Source: Streptomyces gobiensis (GTDB lineage: Bacteria > Actinomycetota > Actinomycetes > Streptomycetales > Streptomycetaceae). Taken from it: DNA of 64,000 bases. How positions within the stretch are numbered: position 1 is the stretch's first letter; each line of letters begins with the position of its first letter. Location of the stretch: positions 620,001-684,000 of the forward strand of contig NZ_CP086120.1 in the NCBI RefSeq assembly GCF_021216675.1. The letters are read 5' to 3'. This document shows positions 33,489 to 42,761 of the stretch, piece after piece. Position numbers and translations under genes: made by a program. The notes under the pieces are model-generated. The model was not told the DNA's origin. It ran no database searches and saw only the letters and a list, made by a program, of their open reading frames with translations.

Positions 33489-34847
33489 TTAGTCGCGGCG
33501 GGTTGTGGCGGGGGTGGGGGTCTTGTCGGGGTCCTCGTTCTCCGGATCGTCCGGGGTCTCGTCCTGCTTGTCGTCCTCGTCGGGGGTGGCGCAGGGGTCG
33601 TCCGGCTCCTCGGAGTCCTCAGGGTCTTCGGGGTCCTCGTCTTTGGGGTCCTCGGGGGCCGACTCGCTGGGGGTCGGAGTCGGGGTGGGGGTTGGGGTTG
33701 GGGAGGGGGTTGGGGTTGGGGAGGGGGTGGCGGTCTGCGACTCGGAGGGGGAGGGGGATGGGCTCTCGGGGCACTCGGGGGAGGTGGGGGTGGGGTCGTC
33801 TGGTTCGGGGGTGGTGGGGGTGGGAGTTGGGGACTTGGTCGGGGTCGGTGGCACCTTGGTGGACCAGGGTGGGGGGCTGCTCGACTTGGCCGGGGCGGCG
33901 GGCTTGGGGGTGGTGGGCTTGGGGGTCGGGGTCGGGGTCGGCTTCGGGGAGGGGGGTGGGGCGGCTTCGCTTGGGGTGTCCTTCGCGGGGCGTGGGGACT
34001 TGGTGGCGTTGCCCGCGCCCGGGGAGTCCGGCAGGACGCCGGTGCCGTCCGGGACCTCGTGGGTGCCCTTGCGGTAGAACTCCAGCCAGGACAGGACCGT
34101 ACGCATATAGTCCCGTGACTGGTTATAGCTGAGGATGGCCCGCTCCAGCTGCGCCCGGTTCGACAGGTCGCGGCCACCCGCGCAGAGATAACGGCCGGCG
34201 GCGAGTGCGGCGTCGAAGACGTTGTTGGGATCGCTGACCCCGTCGCCGTTGCCGTCCGCGCCCCATTTTGCCCAGGTCGACGGGATGAACTGCATGGGGC
34301 CGACCGCACGGTCGTAGCGGGGGTCGCGGTCGAAGTCGCCGCCGTCCGTATCCCGGATCAGAGCGAAGCCGTTGCCGTCCAGGACCGGGCCGCGGATCGC
34401 CTTGAGGGTGTTGCCCTCACCGTCCAGGGCGCCGCCGCGTGCGTGGCTGGACTCCACCTTGCCGATGGCGGCGAGCAGCTCCCAGGGAAGGTTGCAGCGG
34501 GGCTTCTCCGCACCGAGGGTCTTCTCCGCCCGCTTGTACGCGGCCAGCACGGTGGCGGGGATGCCTGCCTCGGGCGGGCCGGTATCCACCGGGTCGTCAC
34601 CGGGCTTGCCGGAATGACCCGGTTTCTCGGGGGTGTTCAGCGGGGGCAGTTCGGTGTGGTACGGCGAGTTGCCATCCGCTGGGTGGTCGGCTTCCGGGGC
34701 GGGGTCCGAAGCGTCGGAGCCGGGCAGCACCAAGTCGATTCCGGGCGCCTGCGAGGCGCCGAGGGCGACCATCGCAGCCGCCGCCACGGCGGAACTCGAC
34801 ACCCCCCTGCGGAGCCTGCGGCCTATCCCACCCATCCGAGCAGCCAT
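33489..34847 (-). CDS. Secreted lytic transglycosylase with long Pro/Thr/Asp-rich tail
   Basis: 452 residues from ATG 34847 ([15 protein letters not shown]), with GGGAGGGG upstream. A signal segment ([20 protein letters not shown]) is followed by an SLT_2/MltB-like domain, about residues 93-260, with catalytic Glu132 in AIGKVESSH, plus [26 protein letters not shown] and [13 protein letters not shown]. It would cleave the MurNAc-GlcNAc bond of peptidoglycan outside the membrane. The last 185 residues are low-complexity ([12 protein letters not shown] runs, then acidic [12 protein letters not shown]), likely a wall-spanning linker. The gene stands alone, with an intergenic repeat at its 3' end. 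Confidence 0.9.
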   Translation of the reverse strand: MAARMGGIGRRLRRGVSSSAVAAAAMVALGASQAPGIDLVLPGSDASDPAPEADHPADGNSPYHTELPPLNTPEKPGHSGKPGDDPVDTGPPEAGIPATVLAAYKRAEKTLGAEKPRCNLPWELLAAIGKVESSHARGGALDGEGNTLKAIRGPVLDGNGFALIRDTDGGDFDRDPRYDRAVGPMQFIPSTWAKWGADGNGDGVSDPNNVFDAALAAGRYLCAGGRDLSNRAQLERAILSYNQSRDYMRTVLSWLEFYRKGTHEVPDGTGVLPDSPGAGNATKSPRPAKDTPSEAAPPPSPKPTPTPTPKPTTPKPAAPAKSSSPPPWSTKVPPTPTKSPTPTPTTPEPDDPTPTSPECPESPSPSPSESQTATPSPTPTPSPTPTPTPTPTPSESAPEDPKDEDPEDPEDSEEPDDPCATPDEDDKQDETPDDPENEDPDKTPTPATTRRD

Positions 34848-34970
34848 ACGGCCGTCCCCTCCCTGCTGCGCTGTCGGTGCGCCGCTCGCCCACACTCCCC
34901 TGCGGACGGCAACGACGTGACACTACGACAACTTCAGGCCCCTGGTCACTTCTCCCGGCGATGGCCGGTG

Positions 34971-37682
34971 TCAGTGGGCCGCCGACTCCCAGTCGGTGCC
35001 CGCGCCGACCGAGACATCCAGCGGAGCACGCAGCTCGACCGCACCGGCCATCTCCCGGCGGACCAGCTCCTCGACCCGCTCACGCTCCCCCGGGGCGATC
35101 TCCAGCACGATCTCATCGTGCACCTGCAGCAGCATCCGCGATGTCAGCTGCTCCTTGGTCAGCCCCTCATCCACCCGCAGCATGGCGATCTTGACGATAT
35201 CGGCCGCGGTGCCCTGGATCGGGGCGTTGAGTGCCATCCGTTCGGCCATCTCACGGCGCTGCCGGTTGTCGCTGTTGAGATCGGGCAGATAGCGGCGGCG
35301 ACCCAGCATCGTCTGGGTGTATCCGACAGCCCGTGCCTCCTCGACGGCCCGCTGAAGATAGTCACGGACCCCGCCGAAGCGCTCGAAGAAGGTGTCCATC
35401 AGCTTCCGCGCCTCATCGGGCGCGATGCTGAGCTGCTGGGACAGCCCGAACGCGGAGAGCCCATAGGCCAGTCCATACGACATCGCCTTGATCTTGCGGC
35501 GCATCTCCGCGTCGACCTGGTCCTTGGCGACCCCGAAGACCTGCGAGGCGACCGTGGTGTGCAGATCCTCACCGGAGGTGAACGCCTCGATCAGGCCCTC
35601 GTCCTCGGACAGATGCGCCATCACCCGCAGCTCAATCTGGCTGTAGTCAGCGGTCATCAGCGACTCAAAGCCCTCACCGACCACAAAACCCCGGCGGATC
35701 GCCCGGCCCTCGTCCGTCCGCACCGGCACGTTCTGCAAGTTCGGCTCGGTCGACGACAGCCGCCCGGTCGCCGCCACCGTCTGACTGAACGAGGTGTGGA
35801 TACGGCCGTCAGCGGCGATGGTCTTGATCAGCCCCTCGACGGTGGTGCGCAGCTTGGACTGCTCCCGGTACCGCAGCATCAGCACCGGCAGCTCATGGTC
35901 GGTCTGCGCGGCCAGCCACGCCAACGCGTCGGCATCGGTCGTATAGCCGGTCTTGGTCTTCTTCGTCTTGGGCAGGCCCAGCTCACCGAAGAGGACCTCC
36001 TGGAGCTGCTTGGGCGAGCCCAGATTGAACTCATGACCGACGGCGGCGTGCGCCTCACTCACCGCCTGCTGTACGGCGTCGGCGAACTGCTGCTCCAGCC
36101 GGGTCAGCCAGGGCCGGTCCGCAGCGATACCCGCCCGCTCCATACGGGCCAGCAGCGCGGACGTCGGCAGCTCCATATCGTGCAGCAGCTCGCTCGCGCC
36201 GACCTCCTCCAGCCGCCCGGTGAAGGCCTCACCCAGATCCAGAATGGTGCGGGCCTGCCCCATCAGGGCGTCGGCCTCGGCCGCATCGTCGGCGCCCAGC
36301 GCCAACTGGCCGCTGTCCTGGACCGGCTGGGGCAGCTCACGGCCCAGGAACTCCACGCTCAGCGCCTCCAGCGCGAAGCTGCGGCGGCCCGGCTGCACCA
36401 GATAGGCGGCCAGGGCGGTGTCCATGATGATGCCCTGGACGCTCCAGCCGTGCTCGGCGAAGACCCGCAGCACCCCCTTGGCGTTATGCAGAACCTTGGG
36501 CTGGCCCGCGTCCGCACACCAGGCGGCGAAGGCCTGCTCATCGGCCTCATCCAGCTGTGTGGGGTCAAACCAGGCCGCCGGCCCCCCGGCGGTGGCCAGC
36601 GCGATCTCCCGGACGCTGCCGGAGCCCAGTCGCCAGTCGTCCACCGTGGCCAGACCCAGCGGCGCCTGGGCGTGCTCGGCCAGCCAGGGCGCCAGCTCAC
36701 CGGTGCCCAGCACCGCGCCGTCGACCTCGACCCCGTCGATCAGGGCCGTCTCCTCCTCCTGAGCACCCGGATCCGCGGCGAACAGCCGCTCGCGGAAGTT
36801 CACATGCCGGAACTCCAGGGCGTCCAGCACCACCTTCAGCGCATCCCGGTCATACGGGACACGCACCAGGTCCTCGGGGCGGTCCGCCAGCTCCACATCC
36901 CGCACCATCTCGGTCAGCCGCCGGTTGAGCTTCACGGCCTCCAAATGATCGCGGAGATTCTGCCCGGCCTTCCCCTTGACCTCCTCGACATGCTCCACCA
37001 GCCCCGCGAACGACCCGAACTGGTTGATCCACTTTGTGGCGGTCTTCTCCCCCACCCCCGGGATGCCCTGCAGATTGTCGGAAGGATCACCCCGCAGCGC
37101 GGCGAAGTCCGGATACTGGCTCGGCGACAGACCGTACTTCTCCCGGACCTTCTCCGGAGTGAAGCGGGTCAGCTCGGAGACGCCCTTGGTCGGGTAGAGC
37201 ACCGTCACCTTGTCCGAGACCAACTGGAGACAGTCCCGGTCACCGGTGACGATCGACACCTCAAAGCCCTCGGCCTCCGCCTGAGTGGCGAGCGTGGCGA
37301 TCACATCATCGGCCTCGAAGCCCTCCACCGCGAAACGCTTGACCCGCATCGCGTCCAGCAGCTCCCCGATCAGCTCCACCTGGCCCTTGAACTCATCGGG
37401 AGCCTTGGAACGATTCGCCTTGTACTCCGCGAACTCCTCCGAACGCCAGGTCTTGCGCGACACATCAAAGGCGACAGCGAAATGCGTAGGCGCCTCGTCG
37501 CGCAGCGTGTTCGCCAGCATCGAAGCGAAGCCGTAGATCGCGTTCGTCGGCTGGCCCGTCACGGTGGAGAAGTTCTCCGCGGGCAGTGCGTAGAACGCCC
37601 GGTACGCGAGTGAGTGCCCGTCCATCAGGAGCAGACGTCGCGAGCTCGCGGATGCTGTCTCATTCGATGCTGTCTTTGCCAC
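34971..37682 (-). CDS. polA: DNA polymerase I
   Basis: 903 residues from GTG 37682 (MAKTASNETASASSRRLLLMDGHSLAYRAF). Three parts are in order. The N-terminal 5'-3' exonuclease has VAFDVSRKTWRSEEF and VSIVTGDRDCLQLVSD. The central 3'-5' exonuclease-like domain lacks the usual catalytic carboxylates, as in other actinobacterial PolA. The family A polymerase domain has motif A ADYSQIELR, motif B RRKIKAMSYGLAYG and motif C QVHDEIVLE. It fills gaps in replication and repair. The first 61 in-frame codons upstream of GTG 37682 are non-coding in character. It diverges from the FdhF/YdeP gene. Confidence 0.97.
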   Translation of the reverse strand: MAKTASNETASASSRRLLLMDGHSLAYRAFYALPAENFSTVTGQPTNAIYGFASMLANTLRDEAPTHFAVAFDVSRKTWRSEEFAEYKANRSKAPDEFKGQVELIGELLDAMRVKRFAVEGFEADDVIATLATQAEAEGFEVSIVTGDRDCLQLVSDKVTVLYPTKGVSELTRFTPEKVREKYGLSPSQYPDFAALRGDPSDNLQGIPGVGEKTATKWINQFGSFAGLVEHVEEVKGKAGQNLRDHLEAVKLNRRLTEMVRDVELADRPEDLVRVPYDRDALKVVLDALEFRHVNFRERLFAADPGAQEEETALIDGVEVDGAVLGTGELAPWLAEHAQAPLGLATVDDWRLGSGSVREIALATAGGPAAWFDPTQLDEADEQAFAAWCADAGQPKVLHNAKGVLRVFAEHGWSVQGIIMDTALAAYLVQPGRRSFALEALSVEFLGRELPQPVQDSGQLALGADDAAEADALMGQARTILDLGEAFTGRLEEVGASELLHDMELPTSALLARMERAGIAADRPWLTRLEQQFADAVQQAVSEAHAAVGHEFNLGSPKQLQEVLFGELGLPKTKKTKTGYTTDADALAWLAAQTDHELPVLMLRYREQSKLRTTVEGLIKTIAADGRIHTSFSQTVAATGRLSSTEPNLQNVPVRTDEGRAIRRGFVVGEGFESLMTADYSQIELRVMAHLSEDEGLIEAFTSGEDLHTTVASQVFGVAKDQVDAEMRRKIKAMSYGLAYGLSAFGLSQQLSIAPDEARKLMDTFFERFGGVRDYLQRAVEEARAVGYTQTMLGRRRYLPDLNSDNRQRREMAERMALNAPIQGTAADIVKIAMLRVDEGLTKEQLTSRMLLQVHDEIVLEIAPGERERVEELVRREMAGAVELRAPLDVSVGAGTDWESAAH

Positions 37683-37776
37683 GTCCCCGATACTCCCACG
37701 CCCCGCTGACATTCCACTCCGGGCAGCGGGGACAGCACCGGGGACAGCACCGGCCGGGCGTGGCAGGATCGAGAAG

Positions 37777-40053
37777 ATGAAGCGCACTCCGCCGTCCGGC
37801 GACCCGGTCCAGGACGCCCCCGAGGTCAGCGCCCCGCAGCAGTCCGCCGCCGGGCTGCCCGCCATCGGTCACTCACTGCGCATGGCCCAGCAGCAGATGG
37901 GCGTCAAACGCACCGCGCTCACCCTCCTCAAGGTCAACCAGAAGGACGGCTTCGACTGCCCCGGCTGCGCCTGGCCAGAACCGGACAAACGGCATGCCGC
38001 GGAGTTCTGCGAGAACGGTGCCAAGGCCGTCGCCGAAGAGGCGACACTGCGCCGCGTCACCCCCGCCTTCTTCGCCGGGCACACCGTCGCCGACCTCGCC
38101 ACCCGCTCCGGCTACTGGCTCGGGCAGCAGGGCCGCCTCACCCAGCCGATGTATCTCGCCGACGGCGCCGACCACTACGCGCCCATCTCCTGGGAGCGCG
38201 CCTTCGACATCGTCGCCGAGGAGCTGCGCGCCCTCGGCTCGCCCGACGAGGCCGTCTTCTACACCTCCGGCCGCACCAGCAATGAGGCCGCCTTCCTCTA
38301 CCAGCTCTTCGCCCGCGAGTACGGCACGAACAATCTGCCCGACTGCTCCAATATGTGCCACGAGTCCTCCGGCTCGGCGCTCACCGAGACCCTGGGCGTC
38401 GGCAAGGGCAGCGTCCTCCTCGACGACCTCTACCACGCCGACCTGATCATCGTCGCCGGACAGAACCCGGGCACCAACCACCCCCGGATGCTCTCCGCCC
38501 TGGAGAAGGCCAAGCGCAACGGCGCCAAGATCATCACGGTTAATCCGCTCCCCGAAGCCGGGATGGAACGGTTCAAGAACCCACAGACCCCGCGCGGACT
38601 CGCCGGGAGCGGCACCCCGCTCACCGACCTCTTCCTGCAGATCCGGCTCGGCGGCGACCAGGCCCTCTTCCGGCTCCTCAACAAGCTCATCCTGGAGACA
38701 GAGGGTGCGGTCGACGAGGAGTTCATCCGCGAACACACCCACGGCTTCGAAGAGTTCGCCCATACGGCTCGTACGATCACCGACTGGGACGAAACCCTCC
38801 AGGCCACCGGACTGACGCGGACCGCCATCGAGCAGGCGCTACGGATGATCCTCGCCGCCAACCGCACCGTGGTGTGCTGGGCCATGGGACTGACCCAGCA
38901 CAAGCACGCGGTGCCCACCATCAAGGAAGTCGTCAACTTCCTGCTGCTGCGCGGCAACATCGGCCGCCCCGGCACCGGAGTGTGCCCCGTACGCGGCCAC
39001 AGCAATGTGCAGGGCGACCGCACCATGGGCATCTTCGAACGCCCCGCCCCCGCCTTCCTCGACGCCCTGGAGAAAGAGTTCGGCTTCGCCCCGCCCCGGG
39101 CACACGGCCTGGACACCGTCCGCTCCATCCACGCCCTGCGCGACGGCCAGGCAAAGGTCTTCTTCGCCATGGGCGGCAACTTCGTCGCAGCCTCTCCCGA
39201 CACCGCCGTCACCGAGGACGCCATGCGCCGCGCACGGCTCACCGTCCACGTCTCCACCAAGCTCAACCGCTCCCACACGGTGACCGGCGCCCGCGCGCTG
39301 ATCCTGCCCACCCTCGGCCGCACCGAACGCGACCGGCAGGCCAGCGGCGAGCAGTTCGTCACCGTCGAGGACTCCATGGGCATGGTGCACGCCTCCCGCG
39401 GCCGCCTGGAGCCCGCAAGCGAACACCTGCTGTCCGAGCCCGCCATCGTCTGCCGACTGGCCCGCCGCGTGCTGGGCGAGCACAGCCGCACCCCCTGGGA
39501 GGAGTTCGAGAAGGACTACGCCGCCATCCGCGACCGGATCAGCCGCGTCGTCCCCGGCTTCGAGGACTTCAACACGCGGATCGCCCGGCCCGGCGGCTTC
39601 ACCCTCCCGCACGCCCCACGCGATGACCGCCGCTTCCCCACCGCCACCGGCAAGGCCAACTTCACGGCCGCACCCGTCGAATACCCGCGCGTACCCAAAG
39701 GCCGGCTGCTGCTGCAGACGCTGCGCTCTCACGACCAGTACAACACCACGGTCTACGGCCTCGACGACCGCTACCGCGGCATCAAAGGCGGGCGCCGCGT
39801 CGTCCTCATCCACCCCGATGACGCGGCCGGCCTCGGCCTGGCCGACGGCTCCTACGCCGACCTCACCAGCGAATGGACCGACGGCAGCGAACGCACCGCC
39901 CCCGGCTTCCGCGTCGTCCACTACCCCACCGCGCGGGGCTGCGCCGCCGCCTACTACCCCGAGACCAATGTCCTCGTCCCGCTGGACGCCACCGCTGACA
40001 CCAGCAACACCCCCGCGAGCAAGTCCCTGGTGATCCGCCTCACTCCGGTCTAA
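37777..40053 (+). CDS. FdhF/YdeP-family molybdopterin oxidoreductase (formate dehydrogenase-like)
   Basis: 758 residues from ATG 37777. The YdeP-type N terminus has a CPGCAWPEP motif (two Cys) rather than a full 4Fe-4S site. It is followed by the molybdopterin-binding core (YTSGRTSNEAAFLYQLFAREYGTNNLPDCSNMCHESSG, GQNPGTNHPRML, NPLPEAGMERF) and a C-terminal dinucleotide domain (QTLRSHDQYNTTVYGLDDRYRGI). CHESSG marks the Mo-ligand region. The natural electron acceptor and substrate of this subfamily are not settled; E. coli YdeP is linked to acid resistance. It is divergent from polA and followed by a thioesterase gene. Confidence 0.9.
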   Translation: MKRTPPSGDPVQDAPEVSAPQQSAAGLPAIGHSLRMAQQQMGVKRTALTLLKVNQKDGFDCPGCAWPEPDKRHAAEFCENGAKAVAEEATLRRVTPAFFAGHTVADLATRSGYWLGQQGRLTQPMYLADGADHYAPISWERAFDIVAEELRALGSPDEAVFYTSGRTSNEAAFLYQLFAREYGTNNLPDCSNMCHESSGSALTETLGVGKGSVLLDDLYHADLIIVAGQNPGTNHPRMLSALEKAKRNGAKIITVNPLPEAGMERFKNPQTPRGLAGSGTPLTDLFLQIRLGGDQALFRLLNKLILETEGAVDEEFIREHTHGFEEFAHTARTITDWDETLQATGLTRTAIEQALRMILAANRTVVCWAMGLTQHKHAVPTIKEVVNFLLLRGNIGRPGTGVCPVRGHSNVQGDRTMGIFERPAPAFLDALEKEFGFAPPRAHGLDTVRSIHALRDGQAKVFFAMGGNFVAASPDTAVTEDAMRRARLTVHVSTKLNRSHTVTGARALILPTLGRTERDRQASGEQFVTVEDSMGMVHASRGRLEPASEHLLSEPAIVCRLARRVLGEHSRTPWEEFEKDYAAIRDRISRVVPGFEDFNTRIARPGGFTLPHAPRDDRRFPTATGKANFTAAPVEYPRVPKGRLLLQTLRSHDQYNTTVYGLDDRYRGIKGGRRVVLIHPDDAAGLGLADGSYADLTSEWTDGSERTAPGFRVVHYPTARGCAAAYYPETNVLVPLDATADTSNTPASKSLVIRLTPV

Positions 40054-40130
40054 GCGTTGGCTTAGCTTCTGATAGGAACGGTGCAGACGACAACGACTCA
40101 CCGCAGAGCGACCGATCGGAGCCGCACCCC

Positions 40131-40604
40131 ATGGGCGAGAAGACCACCACCCAGTTCCCCCAGGACGTCCTCGACCAGTGGTCTGGGCTCGGCGTCGACC
40201 TGCCCTCGCTCTTCTCCGCAGGACATCTCGGCGACCGCATGGGGCTCCAGATTCTGGAGGCCGCGCCGGAGAAAGTCGTCGGCACGCTGCCGGTCGAGGG
40301 CAACACCCAGCCCTACGGCCTGCTGCACGGCGGTGCGTCGGCCGTGCTCGCCGAGACTCTCGGGTCTGTCGGCGCGATGCTGCATGGCGGCCCCAGGAAG
40401 ATCGCCGTTGGTGTGGACCTGAACTGCACGCATCACCGTGGTCCGCGGTCTGGGGTGGTCACCGGGACGGCCACGCCTGTGCATCGGGGGCGTACGACCG
40501 CTACGTATGAGGTGGTCATCGCCGATGAGCAGGGTCGGCGGGTGTGTACGGCGCGGCTCACCTGCTTGTTGCGGGACGCGGACCCGCAGGCCTACCAGGG
40601 CTGA
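40131..40604 (+). CDS. PaaI-family hotdog-fold thioesterase
   Basis: 157 residues from ATG 40131. The hotdog fold of acyl-CoA thioesterases is recognisable: LGDRMGLQILEAAPEKVVGTLPVEGNTQPYGLLHGGASAVLAETLGSVGA. Here QPYGLLHGG carries the conserved HGG, and Glu in LAETLGS is the expected catalytic acid. Hydrolysis of a CoA thioester, often a phenylacetyl or hydroxyphenylacetyl type, is the family reaction. It follows the oxidoreductase gene by 77 bp in the same direction. An intergenic repeat begins right after its stop. Confidence 0.9.
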   Translation: MGEKTTTQFPQDVLDQWSGLGVDLPSLFSAGHLGDRMGLQILEAAPEKVVGTLPVEGNTQPYGLLHGGASAVLAETLGSVGAMLHGGPRKIAVGVDLNCTHHRGPRSGVVTGTATPVHRGRTTATYEVVIADEQGRRVCTARLTCLLRDADPQAYQG

Positions 40605-40609
40605 GCCCT

Positions 40610-40980
40610 GGGCGCCCCTCCCCGGCTGTACCGATATGCGGCTCCGCCGCGTGGCGGGGCTTCGCCCGGCTGCGGGGGCGCCGTGGGTGGGTTTCCCCGA
40701 TTCCCGCCCCTTCCCGGCTGTATCGATATGCGGCTCCGCCGCGCGGCGGGACTTCACCCCAGCTGGGGGTGCCGTCGGTGGAGTTCCCCGTATCCCGCCC
40801 CTTCCCGGAAACCGGGGCTTCGCCCCGGGCCCCCCGCCCCCCGGGGTGGCCGGTTGCCGCTCCGGTGGCCTGGTGTTGTGCCCACCCGTGCCGCCCCTCG
40901 GGCGGCCCGAGTGCCCACAACATTCGTGGGCCCGGGCCCACAACGGTTGGGCCCGGGTGCCCGCAACGTGGGGGTGGTCT
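40610..40980. repeat. Dispersed intergenic repeat, copy 3
   Basis: Same orientation as copy 2. Two successive blocks of CGGCTGTA(C/T)CGATATGCGGCTCCGCCGCG(T/C)GGCGGG are joined by TTCCCCGATTCCCGCCCCTTCC, followed by CCGGGGCTTCGCCCCGGG, GGTGTTGTGCCCACCCGTGCCGCCCCTCGGGCGG and TGCCCACAACATTCGTGGGCC. It abuts the 3' end of the thioesterase gene and holds no gene. Confidence 0.75.
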
Positions 40981-40984
40981 GGTG

Positions 40985-41417
40985 GAATCTCCCGGTTGGG
41001 GTGAGATGCGCTTTTCTTGGGTTACTCTGCGTAGTCTGTGCGGGGCGGGAAACCTCAGCGTGATCCTGGGTGGCTGCTGCGTGCAAGAACTGGGCCGCGT
41101 CTTCCGTACGGTATGCGAACCCCCAGTCAAGGGCCTGTCATCGGCGCCATGGGCGAGCTGGGGGTTCGGCATGCGGAACGTGTCCGCCATCTCGCCGCCA
41201 GCACAGCGCACCGTCCCCACTGGATCTTCCTGGCATGCCCCCGGCCGCCCTGGTCATAACAAGAGCGTCACATCATTGCGTCCACCTCTGCCCCACCTGA
41301 GCCCACGGCCATAGAGTCACGGCCAGTCACCGCGCCGCCGGGCGCCTCACCCCAAACGGCCCGGCGCGCAAGACGGCCCCTTACGAGAAGAGGCCGCGCC
41401 AGCGGAAAGGACTGATC
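40985..41417. other. Leader region of the liv operon, no gene seen
   Basis: About 430 bp separate the intergenic repeat from livK. An imperfect GC-rich inverted repeat lies at 41331-41368 (CGCGCCGCCGGGC against GCCCGGCGCG). The livK ribosome binding site GGAAAGGA is at 41403-41410. No reading frame has protein character, and no confident promoter hexamers were found by eye. Confidence 0.5.
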
Positions 41418-42656
41418 GTGCGTCACCGTTCCTTGCTCATTCTCACCACCGGAATCACCGCGGGAGCAATGGCGCTCTCCGCCTGCGGCTCCCGGGACGA
41501 CAGCGGCGGCGGAGGAGACAGCGACAAAACCACTGTCGTCATCGGCCTCGATGCCCCGCTCACCGGTGACCTGTCCGCGCTGGGCCAGGGCATCAAGAAC
41601 TCCGCGGACCTCGCCGTCAAGACCGCGAACAAGAACGAGGAAGTCAAGGGCGTCACCTTCAAGCTCGTCGCGCTCGACGACGCCGGCCAAGCCGGCACCG
41701 GCCAGCAGAACGCCACTAAGTTCGTCGGAAACGACGACGTCTACGGCGTTGTGGGGCCGCTCAACTCACACGTCGGCGAGTCCATGCAGAAGGTCCTGGG
41801 CAACGCCAACCTCGTACAGGTCTCCCCCGCCAACACCGCGCCCCAGCTCTCCCAGGGCCCCAACTGGCAAAAAGGCGACAAGAAGCGACCCTTCGACACC
41901 TACTTCCGCACCTCCACCACCGACGCCGTACAGGGCCCCTACGCCGCGCAGTACGTCTATAACGAAATGAAGCTCAAGAAGGCCTTCGTTATCGACGACA
42001 AGAAGACCTACGGCGCCGGACTCGCCTCCACCTTCAAGAAGGAATTCACCAAACTCGGCGGCAAAGTCGTTGCCACCGACAATGTGAACCCCGAAGACCG
42101 CGACTTCTCCGCCATCGCCACCAAGGTCAAGAACTCCGACGCCGACTTCGTCTACTTCGGCGGCGAATACCCGGCCGGCGCCCCGCTCACCGACCAGATC
42201 AGCCGGGCCGGAGCCAAGATCCCCGTCGTCGGCGGCGACGCCCTCTTCAGCGGCGAATACATCTCGCTGGCCAAGAAGAAAGCCGAAGGCGACCTGGCCA
42301 CCTCCGTCGGCGCCCCGCTGGAGACCCTGGACACCGCCAAAGAGTTCATGAAGAACTACAAGGCCGCCGGCTACAAGCTGCCCTACGAGGCCTACGGCGG
42401 CTACTCCTACGACAGCACCTGGGCCATCATCCAGGCCGTCAAGGCCGTCGTCGAGGAGAACGACGGCAAGCTCCCCGGCGACGTGGACGACGCCCGCAAG
42501 CAGATCACCGAGGCCATGAACGACGTCTCCTTCAAGGGCGTCACCGGTGATGTCGGCTTCGATGAATTCGGCGACACCACCAACAAGCAGCTGTCCGTCT
42601 ACAAGGTCGAAAAGGGCGAGCACAAGCCCGTCAAGACCGGCACATTCGAAGAGTAA
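41418..42656 (+). CDS. livK: Branched-chain amino acid ABC transporter, substrate-binding lipoprotein
   Basis: 412 residues from GTG 41418 behind GGAAAGGA. A lipoprotein signal peptide ends in the lipobox LSAC (Cys23), which anchors the protein outside the membrane. The rest is a type I periplasmic-binding fold of the Leu/Ile/Val family (VVIGLDAPLTGDLSALGQGIKNSADLAVKTAN, YGVVGPLNSHVGESMQKVL, FVYFGGEYPAGAPLTDQI, AYGGYSYDSTWAIIQAV). It captures branched-chain amino acids or related compounds for the permease encoded downstream. First gene of the liv operon. Confidence 0.93.
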   Translation: MRHRSLLILTTGITAGAMALSACGSRDDSGGGGDSDKTTVVIGLDAPLTGDLSALGQGIKNSADLAVKTANKNEEVKGVTFKLVALDDAGQAGTGQQNATKFVGNDDVYGVVGPLNSHVGESMQKVLGNANLVQVSPANTAPQLSQGPNWQKGDKKRPFDTYFRTSTTDAVQGPYAAQYVYNEMKLKKAFVIDDKKTYGAGLASTFKKEFTKLGGKVVATDNVNPEDRDFSAIATKVKNSDADFVYFGGEYPAGAPLTDQISRAGAKIPVVGGDALFSGEYISLAKKKAEGDLATSVGAPLETLDTAKEFMKNYKAAGYKLPYEAYGGYSYDSTWAIIQAVKAVVEENDGKLPGDVDDARKQITEAMNDVSFKGVTGDVGFDEFGDTTNKQLSVYKVEKGEHKPVKTGTFEE

Positions 42657-42697
42657 AACCCCGGGGTCACCCGCCCCATCCCGCAGGAATACTGCTG

Positions 42698-42730
42698 CTG
42701 CGCGGGGGCGCAAACAGCGCCCCCGCGCAG
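42698..42730 (+). terminator. Intra-operon hairpin between livK and livH
   Basis: CTGCGCGGGGGCGC and GCGCCCCCGCGCAG form a perfect 14-bp stem round AAACA, 41 bp after the livK stop and 31 bp before the livH start. As a partial terminator or an RNA-stabilising structure it would make binding protein more abundant than permease, which is usual for such operons. Confidence 0.7.
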
Positions 42731-42761
42731 CCGTTTCTCATCACCCCTCGGAGGCCCCCCG

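Noticed and set aside
34443..37613. A 1,056-codon open frame on the plus strand opposite polA
   Set aside because: It mirrors polA codon by codon and has a composition typical of the antisense of GC-rich genes. polA motifs are clear on the other strand.
41005..41300. Small open frames upstream of livK
   Set aside because: They have no ribosome binding site and no codon bias, and they overlap the end of the intergenic repeat.
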